From assembly GCA_944472155.2 (NCBI GenBank), contig OX235271.1, positions 96,547,256-96,611,255 on the forward strand: a stretch of DNA of 64,000 nucleotides. Direction: 5' to 3'. This stretch comes from Trichobilharzia szidati (Eukaryota; Platyhelminthes; Trematoda; Strigeidida; Schistosomatidae). The notes below the pieces were generated by a model. It did not search any database and was not told the origin of the DNA. It saw only the letters and a program-made list of their open reading frames with translations. The stretch's first letter is position 1. Every line of letters starts with the position of its first letter. The position numbers were made by a program, and so were the translations under genes. Of this stretch, positions 30,261 through 42,643 are shown piece by piece.

Positions 30261-31143
30261 TTGTTACTAATTTCTTGTTGTTCACCTATCACTTTCTTTT
30301 TACTGGTATTTTAACAAAAGAGTAAACCATGATCTTTTTAAAGAATTATTTTGAATCATTTCATAAATTTTACAATGAATTATTTATCTACCCTAAGTGA
30401 AACAAATGTACAATAAAGTGAAATAGATTGAAATAACTCATCAGATTTGTACATATTAAAACAACCGCACAAAGCATACTGAAGTTACAAAAAGGAAGAT
30501 CGAATCAGAGTCCTGAGTTGATTCTGATGACTTTATTCATGCATTTATATCTGTAAGTAATAGTATTCTGTTCCAGAAAAATATAATATATACTATGCAA
30601 AGTATTTATTTGTCTATATTACATCACTCCAATAAATAGTACATGAATTATACGTTAATTTTACACAATTTTGCTTACTACTAACTACAAATGGTTAGTA
30701 GTTTGCTCATCTCTGTATGTAGCATTACGAGTCATTCATTGCTTGTTGAATAAGCCGCTTTAAGATGGATGGCCAAATTTTAATGAGATAATGTTGTCTA
30801 GATAACTTTTCTTCAAGTAAACGCGTTTCGCAATCCATATTCTCTGTCTGAAAGATTATATTTAAAAACCAAAGGATTAATTACGTCATATGTATATGCA
30901 ATTTTACAGGTAATAATGGTGTCGAATTATCAGAATCACTTGTAGCTGTTTAGTTGTTTTCTTTTCGACTAATTTATTAATAAATTTTATAAGTGAAACT
31001 CCTTATAATACTTTTGAAGTGCGAAGAGTAGTCAGAGAATAACTGTTTCATTCCTGTTTTATAATTCTTACAATATTCCAGACTGCTTTACCAAATGTAC
31101 TTACGGTGGTTAGTCGCTAGAGTATAACGATTGTCATGTGTAG
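30261..31143. other. Unassigned AT-rich sequence
   Basis: No gene or repeat recognised. Confidence 0.4.
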
Positions 31144-31345
31144 AGTCCTTGGTGTTTATGTAGACTGAATTCTGTCAGCCGACTTTGCAATGTATTCACC
31201 CAGCTAAGTGACTGGACATCGCGAAGCACTCAGAAATGACGCCTTCAGCCGTCTAACATCGATTTAGAGTGCACCGCGATGGTCAGTCACTTAGCTGGGA
31301 GAATACATTACAGAGTCGGCTGACATAAACACCAAGAACTAGACG
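31144..31345. repeat. Fold-back repeat related to SINE family B
   Basis: Left arm (from CTTGGTGTTTATGT) and right arm (to ACATAAACACCAAG) are inverted copies of ~65-78 bases with a ~50-base centre. The left arm has an extra AGACTGAATTCTG. The same AGAATTCAGTCT motif and a gCGCcgTGAGCCacctagtgg-like stretch occur next to the SINE-B palindrome near 52.6-52.9 kb. Confidence 0.75.
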
Positions 31346-31404
31346 CATGACGTTGTTTGTTCCCTGAAGACCATTCAATATGTCTTTTACGGTCCTACGA
31401 GAAG

Positions 31405-31580
31405 AATAGCTCAATGATAACGTTTAAAACTGCAGCACTCGGTGAAGCAGGTTCGAATCTTAGAGGGGAAATCAGTCCCTTCAGGATTGCAAATACACTT
31501 TCCTGATAAGTCCCAGTAAGCACGAAACTTATGCCCAACTTTTCATGCCGACTGCCTTCAACCATCTAAGCATCTTGAGC
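31405..31580 (+). mobile_element. SINE family B, diverged copy
   Basis: Head AGCTCAATGATAACG with a B-box-like GGTTCGAATCT, then AGGATTGCAAATACACTTTCCTG and CCGACTGCCTTCAACCATCTAA. These match the body of 52735-52922. Confidence 0.65.
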
Positions 31581-31940
31581 TTTTTGACAAATATTCACTT
31601 CTCACTCTTAGGAAGATGAATGTGCATAATCTACTTCTGGCGAAATGATTATTTTTGTTGAAACTATGCTTGTGTATTCAAATCGTAGTACATTACAACT
31701 ATCGTCCAAAGTTCTTGGTAGGAAACTGTCTGTGTTATAGAAATGTTCCTCCTGATTTAATCGTGATACACCTCAGATGCTAAAAAATATTTACACCTTA
31801 AAATATAGCTTAAAATTACACTTGGTAATTATCCTTGGAAGGATTATAAACCTGGTGAAGTAGATTATTTACGCGAATTCCTTCTATAAGTCAGTCCAAA
31901 TCATCTGATTCTTGGATCTTTTGATTTATTTATATTCAAA
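31581..31940. other. Unassigned sequence
   Basis: Nothing certain. 31830-31890 could be translated as a short stretch with DYKPGEVDYLREF that leads toward the next open stretch, but with stops in between. Confidence 0.3.
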
Positions 31941-32150
31941 TTGAAGAATCCAACTGGATTAAATATAAAAATGGAAGTATCCGATGAATTTCCTTTGGAG
32001 CGACAAATATCTGACAAAAAGCAGAATACAACCCTTTCAGAGCATATTTATTCAATGAAATCAAGCAGGAATTATGCGGCATCAGAAACTAAGTTTCAAC
32101 GATTAATTCAAGTATTGAAAATCCAGTCAAAAATGAATCTGATCAACTAG
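31941..32150 (+). pseudogene. Unrecognised open stretch, possibly a decayed gene or retrocopy
   Basis: A 69-codon open stretch is lysine- and serine-rich, hydrophilic and of protein-like composition (contains VSDEFPLERQISDKK). It matches no domain I recognise. There is no clear splice site, and the upstream frame is broken. It lies between SINE B and an RTE fragment. Confidence 0.3.
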
Positions 32151-32224
32151 AAGAAGATTGATATTGAACCATGTATCAGACTGACAGAATAGTTCCATAT
32201 GTAGATATTATTATCCCCCTCGGT

Positions 32225-33017
32225 TCCTAGTGGAAAATAGGGCTTCAACAACACATCTGCACTTCGTTCCATTTTCTACTGTCCTCTTCCGCTGGGTCCA
32301 CGATTGTCCAAACTCTATCATCTCCTCTTCACACGATCTCCTCCATGTCACCCTCGCACTGACGACACACTCGTCACTTCCCATTTGTATTCCACTCGAG
32401 CGATGGTCTAGCTGGTGACAGCGATGTCATTCGACGACCTCCTCAATGTTTACCCGATCCACCTCCATTTTCTTTGACATATTTGTTAGGCGATCGGTTC
32501 TTGGTTGGCTTGTCGCCTGCCAGAATTTCTTGTTGCTAGCTCTTTCTGGTTGGCCGGTTAGCCATTTTATCTTCAGTATGGAGCCAGCGAGGTGGGCAGC
32601 TGTTGATAAAAGTCTGTAACCTGTTGGAAATTCTTTTCGCTACACACTAAGTTTCTGACCCGTATAGAAGAAATGACTGACTTTACATTGGTGTTGAAAA
32701 TCCAAATCTTGTTCTTTATGCTGAGTGTAGAAAATTTCCAAACTGGTTTCAGGTCGATGAAGGCATATCTTGCCTTTCTGATCTATGCTGGTCAGCTATG
32801 ACATCTTCATCCGTTCCAACTGCCTGTAGTTGAAACGATGCATCCCAGATAAGTGAAGGAGGCAACTTCTGTTAAATTTCTCTCGTTGATGGTGATTGGT
32901 GAAGTTTATTGTTGCTGTTGATGTTGGTTGGTTATCTTCATCATCTGTGTCTTCTGTATGTTCACCTGCAGTCCTGTCTTCTCTGGTTTTCGCCCGCAAG
33001 TCTTCAAGTTTGTAGGG
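32225..33017 (-). mobile_element. RTE-type LINE (SR2-like) fragment R2
   Basis: The - strand pieces YKLEDLRAKTRE, VNIQKTQMMK, ASFTYLGCIVSTTG and WTIVDPAEEDSRKW-type tail match the 3' half of copies R3 and R6, with frameshifts. The 5' end is cut at about 33017, where PLE-3 begins on the other strand. Confidence 0.7.
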
Positions 33018-33610
33018 AAATGTAAAGATAAAATAAGTAATGATTGTAGTGACAGTGATGATAATAATAATATTAATGACGACATGCATGTCAAACATGA
33101 GCACGATAATGGCAACACCAACAATAAGGAATCTAAATCATCAGTAGTAATTCCATACAAAGAAGGAACTTCGGAAACCTTACGCACAATTCTTAACAAG
33201 GCAGGATTAAAAGTGGTTTGCATTCAAACCCACAAACTCAATTAGAAACAAGCTTTGTCGGTTAAAGGATCCTGTGGAGCCTTTAAAACAAAACAATTTA
33301 GTTTATCTAATGCCCTGCCGGAATGATTGTCAGGTCAAATACATAGGTCAAAGTAGTATAACAAGTGCAGTCAGACTAGCGGAGCATAAAAACTTAGCAA
33401 AATCTAGATTAGTTGACCCAGATCAGATAAGGAATCTAGAGGATAGTTCAGCTATACCACTCACTGCATGCAAATACACACAAGCGTAGAATAGGATGGG
33501 ATAAGATGACAGTTTTAAAATCTAATGTGACAGGGTAGAGGGAGATATTCATGAAAGAAGCTTTGTTTATCGAATCAACTGCAAAGTTTTACGCATATGT
33601 TAATAAATAA
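33018..33610 (+). pseudogene. PLE-3 C-terminal GIY-YIG fragment
   Basis: After an Asn/Asp-rich stretch come IPYKEGTSETLRTILNKAG and then, one frame over, LCRLKDPVEPLKQNNLVYLMPC and DCQVKYIGQSS. The arginine/EH box VRLAEHKNL and DPDQIRNLEDSS-type tail follow. YxxxC...KYIGQ is the GIY-YIG nuclease core. At least one frameshift (about 33240) and later stops break it. It overlaps the sequence lost from PLE-2 by a few residues, so it is a separate copy. Confidence 0.75.
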
Positions 33611-34439
33611 ACCAAGTAAAAGTATCTAAATGGCAGTGGTTATCAACGGATGAATATATCATTCAAAAGTTATTATAACTAGGCTCAATAAAATGTACCT
33701 GTGTCTTGCAGCTGTGTGAGAAACAGATGTGAATAAATTCGATAAATATAGAGAGATGAAGGATGTTGGATATAGGCAACCTAAAACAATGTTTGTTTTA
33801 GCAGCGTACAATCTATCTTTCCTCAGATCTTTATTTTTCTTACACTTTACTGAGTGTTTATTTTGTTGTTGTGATCATTTCATTATTATCACTTCTTTAC
33901 CGTTGTAATGCTTTTTTCTCACATAAAATGTAGCAATTAGAACTAGTAACGTTGTCTGGTAGGAAGTGGCTAAAAATAGTAATCGTCTTGTAAATCACCC
34001 TGTAATCGGATGACTGAAAAATTTCATCATTTTAATGTTTTAACCAATCAGAATATTCATTTTTCTTTGTGGATGTAGTCGAATCGTCTACCAATTAGAA
34101 CAATTGATTGTCTACTGTTCTAGACCAACTGCATTATTGCAGTTAGAAATACAAAAATATGATATGCTTTTTTTCCTAATAAGTAGGTTTGTATTACTTA
34201 CAGTCACAGGTCAGTCTTTGTCTTTTAATATCTTAACATGACTCAATGAACCAGAAGGTACTAAGGGACGAATAACCGTATGTAGTATCTCAGCTGAGTT
34301 GTACATTACGTCAGTATTGTTATAACCAGGCATAAGCTTACTCAACTGTCGACAAGATTATAATATTATCAGTGTTTGTATAATGCTGATCATGTTATTT
34401 ACATTTGTTTATTTTACATTTATATCAGTTTCAAACACA
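33611..34439. other. Unassigned sequence
   Basis: AT-rich, no gene recognised. An AATAAA and CTTGCAG are present near 33690-33712 without an exon behind them. Confidence 0.35.
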
Positions 34440-35765
34440 GTGAAGTTATATTTTATCAAGCTGTTAGCTATATCCCAAGCAAAATACTAAGCCGCATCAT
34501 CCTACAGAGAATCAAACACGCCAACCTGGATGAAAAACTTCGATCGGAACAGGCTGGATTCAGGAGGAACAAGTCATGAATCGATCAAATAGCAACACTA
34601 CGTATCATCATTGAACAGAGCTTGGAATGGCAATCAGCTCCCTGCCTAAATTTCATTGACTTTGAAATGGCCTTTAGCATACAGCGTCGATCGAGGGGTG
34701 AACTGACAACTAATTTGCTACTACGGGGTGCCGCCAACAATTATATACGTCATCCAACAATTGTACGACAATGCTGCATGCGAAGTAATCCACAACGGGA
34801 AACTCACGGAATCCTTAGAAGACAAGACGGGAGTAAGACAAATCTGGCTGACTGCCTACTATCTCCAAATATTTTCCTGATTGCTTGCGGTAGACTGGAC
34901 AACGCGGCAGAGAGCAGGCAACGAGGAGATAGACATAAAATGGATCCACACAAAAAACTTGGAGGATCTGGACTTCTTCGATGATATATGTCTGATTTCC
35001 CACAAACTGGAAGATATGCAAGTGAAAAGCAACAAGTTGACAATAGAAGAAGCATCCAGAGAAGATAGGATTACAGGTGAACATAGAGAAAACAGAGGTA
35101 GGTGATGAAGATTCCTGGCCAATAGCAATAGCAACAACAAAAAGAGACAACAATCAGCCAGTATAAATGGGAGAAATGTGGAAAGCATCGTTTCAACTAA
35201 AGGCGGACGGAACTGATGAGGATATCAAGGAGAAGATCGGGAACGCAAGATAAGCTCTCATTACTTTGAAGCCAGCCTGAAAAATAAGATCCGGATTTCT
35301 AACTCCAATGTGGATTCGGTACTACTATACGGATCAGAGACTTGGCGCCGCGTCACGAAGGGCACTTCGAACAAACTACAGACTTTCACCAACTGCTGTC
35401 TTCGCTCAGTACTTAAGATCAGGTGGCCGGCCAGAAAAGATTATCAACAGGGATCTCTAGGAGCGAATCAACCCAGCAGGAACCAATTATGTACCAAATA
35501 TGCAGGGAGAAATGGAAGTGGATTGGCCATACTCTGAGAAAACAAACCATCAAGTGAGTGACATCACATGCCAGACCATCACTCAAGTGGAACCCGAATG
35601 GGAAGCGGCGAGTTGGTCGTCAGTGTGAGGGTGACATGGAGGGGGTGATGCGAACAGGAGATGAAAGCATATGGTCAGACGTGGAGCCAGGTGGAAATGT
35701 TGGCGGAGAACCGAACACAATGGACATGTGTGGCTGAAGATCTATGTTCCTCTAGGAACTAAAAG
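34440..35765 (+). mobile_element. RTE-type LINE (SR2-like) copy R3, decayed
   Basis: Reads IPSKILSRIILQRIKHANL, EQAGFRRNKS, a stop (about 34577), IDQIATLRIIIEQSLEW and LNFIDFEMAF. After a deleted middle come [41 protein letters not shown] and a tail with SSGTRMGSGELVV. The region with the catalytic YADD is not found, so an internal deletion is likely around 34850-34980. The family matches R2 and R6. Confidence 0.8.
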
Positions 35766-36568
35766 AGATCATAAAAATGATAATACAATGTAACAAAGGC
35801 TTTATAAAGATTCTGTTCATTTAAGTACTGTCATTATTCTTAACTTCGTTAATCGACAGCATCAACGTAAATCAAAGACAAAACAATCTATTAATTTTTT
35901 TAGGCGGTATGAAGAAGTGATGGATAAGCGGTAGGAATAATAATAGCGGAAACAGTCAAACGCAGACGTATTCAATGAGATCTTTGGAATTTATTCTACT
36001 GTGCTGGAACTTTGATACTGATCACAATATATTCTGGATCAACTTATGACATGATAGATCAGTCAGTGAGTTCACACTAAGTAAATGAAAAGTTAATTGT
36101 TTCATAATAATAACAATAGTAGTAGTAATAATGATACAGTGTCATTCATTGTTAACTTCCTGAGTCTACTTTATTACTTACACATGTTTTTATTATTCAG
36201 AATCTTGAAGGTGACTGAAAGTAACCAATGCTTCCCGTTAAATAACTGCCCAAAATTCTCAGTAACCTATGAAGTCTTCATACAATCTATTTGTCAGAAA
36301 GAAGGGCAGTTTTTATAAAAACTATAATAAACCATGTTTTTAGTAGAATATATCACCTTCTTATTATTTGTTTCTTCTTATTGTAGCAATATTTTCATCC
36401 ACACAAACGCTTGCCACTAGTATGCAAAATATACCTCAGTCAAATCAGGTCAGCGTTGGCGATCGACAGTTTCTAACATTCTCGACAAATATTACACAAG
36501 TTCAAATGAACTGTCGTCAAGATTTGACAGAATAGTTCTAAAATATTTGGGCACCGAATGAGAAGTAA
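35766..36568. other. Unassigned sequence downstream of the last LRRC49-like exon found
   Basis: No exon could be confirmed here on the - strand; the remaining 3' exon(s) of the LRRC49-like gene may lie here or farther left. Confidence 0.3.
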
Positions 36569-36976
36569 ACATTTGTAAAAAATTATAATTGTAAAATCTC
36601 AGCGAGATTGAAATCAGTAATTCCAACGTTTCCTGCGTTCGGCAGTCTGGTCCGAACTTCTTCAGGGAAATTAATCGAAATTAACATAACATAGGTTTAT
36701 ATATAAAAAGGAACATCTTCTTTTTTGAAGATTGAGCTGCTTTATTCGACCTACTGGAGTTGTCAGGTGACTCTACAGCTACGGATTTAGGATATGCATT
36801 CTGTTGCAGGCAACGGAAGAACAAGAGATGTTCCTTTTATATATATAAACCTCTGTTATGTTAATTTCGATTACTCTTCCTGAAGATGTTCGGACCAGAT
36901 TGCCGAACGCAGGAAACGCTGGAATTACTTATTTCAATCTCGCTGAGATTTTACAAATATAATTTTTTACAAATGT
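36569..36976. repeat. Fold-back element with ~150-bp arms
   Basis: Left arm 36569-36715 and right arm 36826-36976 are inverted copies, from ACATTTGTAAAAAATTATAA inward to AACATC, around a 110-base unique loop. The arms include CCTGAAGA...GTTCGG...CCGAAC...GGAAACG, a hammerhead-like order of blocks (CUGANGA, stem, GAAAC). The stem is not clean, so this resemblance is tentative. Confidence 0.8.
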
Positions 36977-37224
36977 CTATTACACAAATCTATTAAAAAT
37001 TTCCTTCTATTCAAACATTTTACAAGTGAAATTCCCACAACAAAACCCTTACTTTGCTACATTAGGTTGACATGACAACATGCCGTTTACCATATTCTAT
37101 TTTACATGTTCATTTGAACATGTTAGGAGTAGGTCTCTAGTCAAGTTGGGTTCAAATGACTTGATTAAAAACTTTCCTAGTTTCTTATTAAAAAATAAAC
37201 CAAACAATATGCGTTCGTATTTAC

Positions 37225-37758
37225 CTGATGTAATGTTTTAGATAAATTATGAATTATATTATTTTTATTTTCTTTAATTTCATTCATTGAATTCTGATAT
37301 GTATTCATCAATTGAATTGATAAATTTTTTATTGAATCCATTGAACAGTCTTTATTCATCATGTTGTCAGTGTCTAACCATTTATTTGATGATAGTGGAG
37401 AACCAAATTGTGATACAGAATTTAAAGTGTTGTTATGACTAGTATTGGTTGCTATGGCAATATTATTGACAGGATTCAATGTACATGTATTATTAGATAT
37501 ATTCTCATTTGTTGTTGATAATAAAAATGATGTAGGCTGGGAATTCATCAATAATTCTTTTGTTTTTGACATCTCATTCAATGAAGTATTATTACTCATT
37601 GCATCTACTGGAGTACTGGAGTTTTCCGCTTTTAATTTATTTTGTAATTTTTTATGAATTATTTGATTTAATGATATACAGTCAGTATTGCGTAATTGTA
37701 GTCTTTCATAAAATGAATTGAATAAACTTTCTGATTCGTTTATCTCATTCCGTTTAAT
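37225..37758 (-). CDS. LRRC49: LRRC49-like exon (most 3' found)
   Basis: The acceptor is ACTACAG before 37758, and the donor GTAAAT follows 37225. 534 bases, 178 codons, phase 0 at both ends. It opens with IKRNEINESESLFNSFYERL, which corresponds to the family block after the non-canonical C-terminal LRR-like module (in vertebrate proteins an AERLFG-type helix). The middle is a long Asn/Ser/Thr-rich, probably disordered stretch, followed by a helical end with MNTYQNSMNEIKENKNNIIH. The frame must continue in a further exon, because the family's conserved C-terminal helices are not here. Confidence 0.85.
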
Positions 37759-37979
37759 CTGTAGTTAATGTGAAATTGAAAATTAGTAAGACATTACTAT
37801 GGAAACACTATTTATATGAGTAAAATTGAATTTTATTTGGCCAGAATAAAATGTCTAAAAAATAAGTAACATGACCTGTGTGCTAGCGAGGGTATTACTA
37901 CACTCAGAATGTTCTTTGCTTCGAACAAGATGTCAACTAAATTGTGTAATAGTACTGTATACTAAGGTGTTGTTTTGTA

Positions 37980-38215
37980 GGGATTTGATTGGTTACAGGA
38001 TTTCATCATGAGCTGAATTGTCAGAAGTTAGAATTCATGAACTGGCCATTGGATCGGGTCCCAGTGGCTTAATGGTCTACGAGCTAGCTCGCCTTGTAAC
38101 CAGAAGGTCTTGGGTTCGAAATCCGGTGGGTGCGTACCCATGAAGAGTCCCAAACTAGGACGAAACAGCTGTCCAGTACTCCCTGGTGGTTTTCCAATGG
38201 TTCTCTAACCAGCGT
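37980..38215 (+). mobile_element. SINE family A, copy A5
   Basis: Complete head: TGGCTTAATGG A-box, GGGTTCGAAATCC B-box, then CCATGAAGAGTCCCAAACTAGGACGAAAC, a hammerhead-like module with a damaged CTGATGA. An inverted 3'-end fragment (GATTTCATCATGAGCTGA) sits at its 5' side. In the intron or 3' flank of the LRRC49-like gene. Confidence 0.8.
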
Positions 38216-40744
38216 GCTGTGTACGCCTGTCAAATAAATGAGAAAGTTAAGTCAACAAAAAGTGGAACTAGTTTCTTTTTTACATTGCTCTAATATACAC
38301 AAGTTATGGAGTACTTGCTAGAGAATAGGTGAAGCGTTAAATGATGATCATTCAAGCAGTATTGCTAATTGATCTGGATCTGGAAAATGTGATGCTGCGA
38401 GACATTAGTTCAATTAGTCTATAGATTATGTTACTTTAGAGTAGATAACCGGAGTGGAATGGCCGTTTCTTGTTGGTGCCAGAATTCTTCTTCAGGTTAT
38501 CTTTAGATTACACATTTTATTCGCCATCAGTATTTCCTGAAATGTAACTGGTTGATGGACCATATATAATCTATATAAGATTAACAGTTTACATACGGCG
38601 AAAACCTAAGTCTATTTAGATATCTGCATGCTATTTGAGTACTCATATACTTAGACAAGGTCAGCAACTGTTACAACAGGCATGATGACGAGTGTCACTA
38701 CAACTCAGATATTCAAGATTTTTAATGACGATGCTAACGTATAAATATTTGTCTTCATCTAAAGTATTAACCAGGTAGTAACCGTTTAGAAACCAGTTTT
38801 CTCCTCGGCTGCATTCATTGCCAGTTTAAGAAGATGTGTTATCAAGCTGTTTGAGTCCTGGGTGGTTGCCTGTAGGGTCAGATTGTGTTCGCTGAGTGAC
38901 TGACTGTCTGATGATAACAAATTGTGTGATCCAGTGCTAGATATGAAAACTGAGCTCAGAATATCATACAGATTGACTCTTCTACATCTGGTTACTTGTA
39001 TTTAAATATTTTACACTGAATAATAAGAACTAGAAAGAATTTATTACACAGAACTAAATCGGGATGGTTCATAAAAAGCTGTCATTGGAGTAAATGACAT
39101 ATTGGAAATCAAATCTATTAAAACGTCATCGGTTTGTTAATATATGCTCATACTTATGTCATTTGTTTATTATCCTCTTAAGGTGATATTGTACATTTAC
39201 ATTAGAAATACTAAAGTGGCAATACTAAGGAACAAAAATAACTGTAGAGAACAATTATGTTTGTTCATTGAAGACAACCCATTTGGAGGTTAAAACTCAC
39301 CCCAATTCCCTTTGGAAACTATTCATGACAGATCCAAAGGGTCATTTCATTCGTATGCGGTCAAACTCGTCAGCAGTATGCTTGGTTAGACTGTTCTCAA
39401 AGTGCCAAATCATCTCAAACCACCCAAAATTTGGATGAGGTTGAAAGGGAGTAAAAGGTGACTATTCCAACACATAGTGTGAAGTGACGACATATCATTG
39501 CTTATTCGGACTACAGATGGTAAAAGTACGTGCTAGGTGATAGAGTACAAAGTCGGCCAGTCTCCACCGTTGTCAAATTCAAAAACATTTCTATTCACCT
39601 TTATCGAATTATATTCATTCCCCGTACTCCCATTGACTCCTTAAGTGTTTGAAAGAGTATTTATTTCTTAGAGTCCTTGTAGATTACTCAATGTTTGAAT
39701 TTGTTACTTATTGTTAATCAAACTGTTGAGTATCTTTGTAAAACTGTGTAGACTTTTAGGTTGACTGGGTACTAGTTGGTTTTTCTTTTTGTTATGTTTT
39801 CCAAGTGTCGTAACAACTGAATGCATGAGCAAATTTCACTTACAAGAAGCAAAGTAACCCTACGCTTATTGAAAGTCTTTTTCAAGCAGAGATCAATTAA
39901 ATAGACTGATAACCTTGTGGCATCCCAACAGCAGTGCTGTGTCTAAGTAGCATATAAGATTCAATCAGGTGTCTAGGACACACTATGATTCCTAATTCTA
40001 CAGACGAAGATACTGATACAAATATGTAAATAGAAAGGATTTAATAAATTTAAACTTTGATATCGTTCGAATCCTACATTTGCATAGATTAGTCTTTCCC
40101 ATGCTTCTGGTAGTTAGTAGTTCACAACCACTTACATTAGTGTGCTGAGGACTTATATAGTCTTATTCAAAACATATACAGTGAGAAAAAGCAATGATGT
40201 GTTATCTTTAATAGTTTTCTAAATGTAACAGGTTTGTTCTGAAGAATAATGAAGATAGTTTCAGACTGCCTAATAATTTCCACTAAATTTTAAACTGATC
40301 ATGAGAGAATAACAGAAGAAACTCAAAATGTATCTGTCAACAGTGCGGATAATCTTCACGACTATGCAATTTTCAAATATCTAGTTGAATTCTGTGTAGT
40401 ACCAGTTCGTCCAAGCAAATAGTCAAAATTAAGGTGATTTTAAATTGATTTAGCGCTCAGAGCGAAACAGCCATCCACCTTTTGAATCACATCGATCCGC
40501 CTATTTGACTTCAGTATTCTCCTACAGTTGTGTTCAGTAGGTTCTTCTTGAGGCTTTACATTTATAAAGCCATTATTATTAACTTATAATAGCCATTAAA
40601 GACAAGTTAAAAACATATCAGAAACTGTATTTTTGTTCGAGCGAAAGATGACATAGTCGTTTGGTTACCATGACCACTGAGGTTCACCAAGTTGGGCTTG
40701 GGGACAGATACTCGCTGATGGCATTGGCTGGTGGTCGTGCTATA
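38216..40744. other. Intron sequence, LRRC49-like gene
   Basis: About 2.5 kb with no recognised exon, repeat or RNA. Confidence 0.45.
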
Positions 40745-40975
40745 TATGGAGAATGAGTAGAAGTTAAAATTTGCGGGCCATTGAACTGTCTCTCAGTGAA
40801 TAATTGGTTAACGGGCTTGCCTTGTCAACCTGGAGAAGCTGGGTCTGATCCCTAGTTGGGTCATTAATGCGTATTACAGAAGAATCGCAGAAACCAGTGA
40901 TTCTCTAACTGAAATCAGTTCGTAATCTAACTTCAAATCAATAAAATCCCTGCAAATCAATACTTGTAATTTTTG
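40745..40975 (+). mobile_element. SINE family A, diverged copy
   Basis: Contains ATAATTGGTTAACGGGCTTGCC, TGGGTCTGATCCC and a decayed ribozyme part (ACAGAAGAATCGCAGAAACC), then the shared 3' end. Confidence 0.65.
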
Positions 40976-41114
40976 ATTATCATTTAAATGCGCACAAAAT
41001 ATTACCGACTCCATGTTCATTTAAACTCCTTTAATTATGCTTGTTCTAAATAAGTTTTACAGATACTGAAAATAACCCCCTGTAAACCAAGGTATAATAT
41101 TAAAGTTTACTTAC

Positions 41115-41312
41115 TAATTCATCATTGAGAAATGATAACTTTAAAATATCCCCAAGACTCCAGATAACAAATGGACGCCATAGTTGACCAGATTGTTCAA
41201 CAATTGGATTACCATCTGAACCATTAACCCGTAGTGCATTCAATTGTTCAAAAGCAGTGAGATCAAGAATTTGATGTAAGTATTTAAGTCCATTACTTTC
41301 TAAATTTAATTC
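41115..41312 (-). CDS. LRRC49: LRRC49-like exon, C-terminal LRR-like module
   Basis: Acceptor ATATAG before 41312 and donor GTAAGT after 41115. 198 bases, 66 codons, phase 0. Sequence ELNLESNGLKYLHQILDLTA, then LNALRVNGSDGNPIVEQSG and LWRPFVIWSLGDILKLSF. This parallels the vertebrate LRRC49 segment with a GNPVVN-type loop followed by W..Y.VL..L. The start codon is not relevant; this is an internal exon. Confidence 0.88.
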
Positions 41313-41489
41313 CTATATATTTTTTTCAAAGAATATAAATATGAATTGAATGAGACAAATTGTTTAATAACTCTGAAAAAAATTATACTGAATCATAAAT
41401 TAGCCAAAAATAGCTGATGAGTATGTAGATACCTGATGAAGTTCACAATACTGATATTAGACCTTTGAAGTGAATTAAGTTGTGTTTTT

Positions 41490-41725
41490 TAATTCCTTTA
41501 CGTTCCCAATGAAACATAGGGCTTCAAGCTAGGTGCTTGTAGTTTCGGTAGTAGTTGTGTTTATTTTTACGGGATCGGGTTGCCAACCTCGTGACCAGCC
41601 TTCCCTCTTCACCAGTCTTATTAATGGCCTAGCGATGTAAAGGAGTGCGTCAGTGGCTGTGGATCGAACCCCGGACCATCTGCGTGGTTGGTGGGCATCC
41701 TACCACTGTGCCACCGATTAATTAC
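41490..41725 (-). mobile_element. SINE family C, second body type
   Basis: Head read on - strand: ATCGGTGGCACAGTGGTAGG and GGGGTTCGATCC. The body ends with an ACATAGGGCTTCAAGC-type segment (+ strand). Lies in the intron before exon 41312. The same subtype occurs at 57160-57405 and 59195-59335. Confidence 0.7.
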
Positions 41726-42643
41726 TCATTATGAATGACTCAGATGAATTATGCGAAATTCTAATGGAAAAGCATGGAGGCTAGGACTCATGAAGACAAG
41801 TGTAAGAATAGACGCCACTAGATAGAGTTGCGTGGATTAGGAGAAGATGGAAAATATTAAAGGGCTAAATTCTTACCTAATGACTAAATGATACGAGCTT
41901 CAGTAAAAACGACTTTTGACTCTAGACAGTTCTAAATAAAGGAGAAAGCAAGTGGCTTTGGTCTCCACTAGTTTTATGACTATTGTCTAATACTGAGGAA
42001 ATTCAGTTTAACGCAGGTTATCGAGGAAGTCTTTGATTGTATTTATATCTAACGTTGTCAGTGCCATTAATAATGGTTCTAATGTTTCCATCGCGTGTAT
42101 ATCCCTCCTAACAGATTCGTCAGCTTTTTTTAACGAAGTGTTAAGGAAAATCAGGTGAAATTTCAATTATTGTATGCCTTTTGGTTAAATTTACGTTTGG
42201 ATAACATCCGCTTCATTAATACTTGGATCTGTATTCCTGTCCTACACGTAAGGAATCGGGGATAAGGCTGAGAAATAGTCAGTAATCTTGGTATGCCATG
42301 ACACTGGAAAAATAGAAGTGGAAAAGAAGTATTAGACTTTAATTTGTCTCTGTCCTCATTCCCTTCACAATGTGCCGAAACCCTAGGTTGGTCGCAATAA
42401 CAAATATATTATCCCACAACTAATTCTCATTCACAGTGATGATTTAGTTCCATTTTAGTTTGTGAAGTGCTTAACATGAAATTCACACTAAACATTTTCA
42501 CATAATTGCTTCAATGACTCAGCTTAAGCAGTGTATGTATATGTGTGCTTTATTTATTTCCCAACACTTACACATATTCACTAGACTCAATAAACAACAT
42601 GATTTGATGATAGTTATCAGCTTCCTTTCTTTTCTACTCCTAG

